Part shown: positions 5,203-6,308 of the stretch, one piece after another
How the letters are laid out: each line of letters starts with the position of its first letter
Numbering within the stretch: position 1 is the stretch's first letter
Assembly: GCA_903921965.1 (NCBI GenBank)
Contig: CAIXSE010000450.1
Span: 1-6,308 of the forward strand
Reading direction: 5' to 3'
Source of the DNA: an uncultured Thermoleophilia bacterium
GTDB lineage: Bacteria; Actinomycetota; Thermoleophilia; UBA2241
Length of the DNA: 6,308 bases
Translations under genes and position numbers: made by a program
The notes under the pieces: model-generated
Told to the model about the DNA's origin: nothing
Database searches by the model: none
The model's input: only the letters and a program-made list of their open reading frames with translations

Positions 5203-5259
5203 ACTGACCCCGCGCTCGACGCGGGGCGCGAAGCCGCCCTCGGGCGGCTTCTGCTTTTC
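5203..5259 (+). ncRNA. Structured RNA leader / candidate small RNA of the NYN2 module
   Basis: Hairpin 1 pairs CCCCGCG (5208-5214) with CGCGGGG (5220-5226), loop CTCGA. The same CGC linker follows (5227-5229). Hairpin 2 pairs GAAGCCGCCC (5230-5239) with GGGCGGCTTC (5242-5251). Compared with the NYN1 copy, the third pair of hairpin 1 changes from U-A to C-G and the second pair of hairpin 2 from G-C to A-U; both are double, pair-preserving changes. The loop of hairpin 1 is not conserved, while the CTCG apex of hairpin 2 is. With a promoter on one side and a terminator-like end on the other, a free RNA of about 55 nt is possible. Read-through would give a leader for NYN2. Confidence 0.72.
5230..5259 (+). 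terminator. Intrinsic terminator-like end of the NYN2 leader RNA
   Basis: The GC-rich 9-10 bp stem (5230-5251) is followed by TGCTTTTCT, a moderate T-run starting right after the stem. This is the shape of a Rho-independent terminator and would stop transcription 27 nt before the NYN2 start codon, acting as an attenuator. In the NYN1 copy the stem is kept but the tail is TGCTTCG, a poorer terminator. Confidence 0.5.
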
Positions 5260-5285
5260 TGGGGTTCGTCAACACGGAGGGTGAC

Positions 5286-5924
5286 GTGGGGAAGAGCTGG
5301 CCGCGCACTCGCGTCTATGTCGACGGCTTCAACTTCTACTACGCCGCTCTCAGACGTGGACGCTTCCGAGCGTACAAGTGGCTGGATCTGGGCCGCTTCT
5401 GCCGGACGGCGCTGCCGCACAACGACATCGACTGCGTGCGCTACTTCACCGCGCCCTTGGATCCATCGAGGGGGCGAGGCGGCCAGCGTGCGCGCCAGAG
5501 TGCCTATCTCTCGGCCCTTGGGACACTGCCGGACGTCCGACTGCACTTCGGGGCGTTCGTCGAGCATCAGAAGATGCAGCGCCTCGTCAGTCCGTCGCCC
5601 CACGGGCCGTCGAGTGCGCTGGTGTGGGTGCCCGAGGAGAAGGGGTCTGATGTGAATCTCGCGTCGTATCTGCTGGTCGATGGCTTCCTGGGCAAGTACG
5701 AAGTCGCGGTGATCGTGTCAAACGACGCCGACCTCATCGAGCCGGTGCGGCTTGTTCGTGCGGGGTTGGGGTTGCCCGTGGGTGTGCTGAAGGTCGAGGG
5801 TGGCCAGCGTGCCTGCGTGTTTGCGAAGCAGGCCTGCAGCCACGCGGCCGTGGCGTCCCGGCGCGAGTCGGGCGGCACGATGATCACCGCCGCGTCGCGC
5901 CCGCGCGTGAGCAGCACCCTGTAG
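5286..5924 (+). CDS. NYN-domain (LabA/DUF88-like) nuclease, NYN2, with replaced C-terminus
   Basis: A 212-codon frame starting at GTG 5286, with GGAGG (5276-5280) 5 nt ahead. Residues 8-182 parallel NYN1 closely: D13 in VYVDGFNFYYA, D122 in EEKGSDVNLASYLL, D147 and D149 in VIVSNDADLIEP, then VGVLKVEGGQRACVFAKQ. At codon 183 (5832) similarity to NYN1 ends. The frame runs on into DUF2075 fragment D read antisense (ACSHAAVASRRESGG...) until TAG at 5922-5924. About 35 native C-terminal residues, including the final FIR...P..W part seen in NYN1, are lost and replaced by about 30 junk residues. All presumed catalytic acids remain, so activity is not excluded, but a damaged gene is as likely. Promoter and RNA leader are intact. 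Confidence 0.8.
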   Translation: MGKSWPRTRVYVDGFNFYYAALRRGRFRAYKWLDLGRFCRTALPHNDIDCVRYFTAPLDPSRGRGGQRARQSAYLSALGTLPDVRLHFGAFVEHQKMQRLVSPSPHGPSSALVWVPEEKGSDVNLASYLLVDGFLGKYEVAVIVSNDADLIEPVRLVRAGLGLPVGVLKVEGGQRACVFAKQACSHAAVASRRESGGTMITAASRPRVSSTL

Positions 5925-6010
5925 GCGTTCACGCGCAGGCGGTACGCGTCCTTCACGTGGGAGCCGACGGCGTGGCGCTTGGCGTACTCGTTGGTCCAGT
6001 GGTCGCCGGC
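5833..6010 (-). pseudogene. DUF2075 C-terminal remnant, copy D
   Basis: The minus strand encodes GDHWTNEYAKRHAVGSHV, then KDAYRLRVNAYRVLLTRGRD, then AAVIIVPPDSRRDATAAWLQ, in one frame. This is the DUF2075 C-terminus with well-preserved key residues. At 5832/5833 it changes directly into the end of the NYN2 gene, so the usual final residues (GHGVKVLG) are missing. The frame continues through NYN2 antisense. On the other side similarity to copy A ends at 6010 (GTGGTCGCCGGC), and an in-frame stop lies a few codons further. It is a gene fragment trimmed at both ends with no start or stop of its own. Confidence 0.78.
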
Positions 6011-6078
6011 GGGGGGAATGGCTGGCCTGCTGCATCACCTTCCGCTGGACCGCCGCGGGTTCACGATGCCTGAGGTCT

Positions 6079-6107
6079 TTGACCGGCCAATAGACGCCCG
6101 CTACACT
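6079..6107 (+). promoter_or_regulatory. Plus-strand promoter-like TTGACC-N17-TACACT at the DUF3800 3' end
   Basis: TTGACC (6079-6084), 17 bp, TACACT (6102-6107): near-ideal spacing and good boxes. Part of the -10 is also the DUF3800 stop codon (CTA at 6101-6103 on the plus strand). The other copy at 3508-3536 keeps the spacing and -10. No plus-strand gene follows; a transcript would be antisense to DUF3800. In between (6011-6100) I see no coding region. Confidence 0.45.
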
Positions 6108-6308
6108 GAGTTCGGCTGGGTACTGCGTAGCGGTCCCCGGCCTTTCTTGTGGGGCAGGACGACCAGTCCCGCGCCCAGCCACGACCCGTCGGGTCCACGA
6201 CGCAGCTTCGCGAGAACGGCCTCGAGGTCCGGCTTGGACGGTTTGCCCGCCACCCATCGCCCGAGTGGCGCTGCGATGAGATCGGCGAGCTCGAGCCCGG
6301 CTCGAACC
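6101..6308 (-). CDS. DUF3800 protein, C-terminal part, copy 2 (runs off the right edge)
   Basis: The minus strand reads, from the window edge, VRAGLELADLIAAPLGRWVA, then GKPSKPDLEAVLAKLRRGPD, GSWLGAGLVVLPHKKGRG and PLRSTQPNSV, with TAG at 6101-6103. This is nearly residue-for-residue the C-terminus of the DUF3800 part at 3530, including the GLELADLIAAPLGR signature. About 68 residues lie in the window; the rest is to the right, so it may be a complete gene there. Its 3' flank repeats the arrangement DUF2075 fragment, linker, DUF3800 found at 3263-3530. Whether a third NYN module lies further right cannot be seen. Confidence 0.82.
   Translation of the reverse strand, partial: VRAGLELADLIAAPLGRWVAGKPSKPDLEAVLAKLRRGPDGSWLGAGLVVLPHKKGRGPLRSTQPNSV

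Larger units (their letters stand above)
3263..6308. repeat. Mosaic array of duplicated gene pieces (DUF2075', DUF3800', NYN module)
   Basis: Order: DUF2075' B, linker, DUF3800', NYN1 module, DUF2075' C, NYN2 module, DUF2075' D, linker, DUF3800' again. DUF2075 and DUF3800 pieces are always on the minus strand and NYN modules on the plus strand. The strongest shared stretch among DUF2075 pieces is about 90 bp. In copies A and C a run of about 50 bp within it (GCGGCACGAAGATCACCGCC onward, 2319 and 4884) is identical by eye. Junctions are abrupt: about 3394, 4022-4036, 4820, 5156-5169, 5832 and 6010. No terminal inverted repeats, target-site duplications or transposase are visible. Confidence 0.7.

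Noticed and set aside
5567..5956. A 129-residue minus-strand gene
   Set aside because: Its first half is DUF2075 fragment D; the rest is NYN2 read antisense. It is a junction product, not a gene.
2155..6010. CRISPR-like or insertion-sequence repeats
   Set aside because: The repeated segments are protein-coding DUF2075 ends of unequal length with irregular spacing. There are no regular spacers, terminal inverted repeats or transposase.
3263..6308. Integron cassette array with attC sites
   Set aside because: Small genes and repeated hairpin elements suggested it, but I find no RYYYAAC/GTTRRRY core pairs at the junctions and no integrase. The hairpins lie between a promoter and a start codon rather than after genes.

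Overview
The DNA is very GC-rich, has GC-rich third codon positions and uses GTG starts. This suggests a high-GC bacterium, most plausibly an actinomycete-type lineage, but nothing here fixes the taxon. The window reads as an accessory, defence-island-like region. It holds an AAA+ ATPase of the DUF4143 class, a toxin-antitoxin pair, a DUF1810 protein, two NYN-domain (PIN-like) nuclease genes, two pieces of a DUF3800 gene and four pieces of the 3' end of a DUF2075 (Schlafen-like helicase) gene. All family names come from reading motifs by eye.

Layout: (1) 1-272, minus strand: the start of an exported protein that runs off the left edge. (2) 404-1647, plus strand: a clear sigma70-type promoter overlapped by an operator-like set of 5-bp half-sites spaced 11 bp apart, then the AAA_14/DUF4143 ATPase. 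(3) 1709-3021, minus strand, operon-like with overlapping genes: a Phd/RelB-like antitoxin, a RelE/ParE toxin, a decayed DUF2075 C-terminus and the DUF1810 gene. (4) 3094-6308: a mosaic in which the same parts recur. From left to right these are DUF2075 fragment B (-), a linker, the DUF3800 C-terminal part (-), the NYN1 module (+), DUF2075 fragment C (-), the NYN2 module (+, 3' end cut off), DUF2075 fragment D (-), a linker, and a second DUF3800 C-terminal part (-) that continues beyond the window.

The most interesting signal is that both NYN genes are preceded by the same 100-120 bp module. It has a near-consensus promoter (TTGAC(C/G)-N16-(A/C)ATAAT), then a short predicted RNA with two hairpins separated by CGC, then a Shine-Dalgarno and the NYN gene. 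The two copies differ at paired positions in both stems by compensatory changes (U-A to C-G in hairpin 1, G-C to A-U in hairpin 2). The RNA structure therefore appears to be maintained, not just the DNA sequence. The second hairpin of copy 2 ends in a T-rich run like an intrinsic terminator, so the element could be a free small RNA of about 55 nt or an attenuating leader of an RNase-like gene.

The module begins at its -35 box, exactly where a neighbouring opposite-strand gene has been cut short. The pieces therefore look like units that have been repeatedly joined or recombined. Whether this is an active cassette-like system or duplication and decay in a defence island cannot be decided from this window alone.
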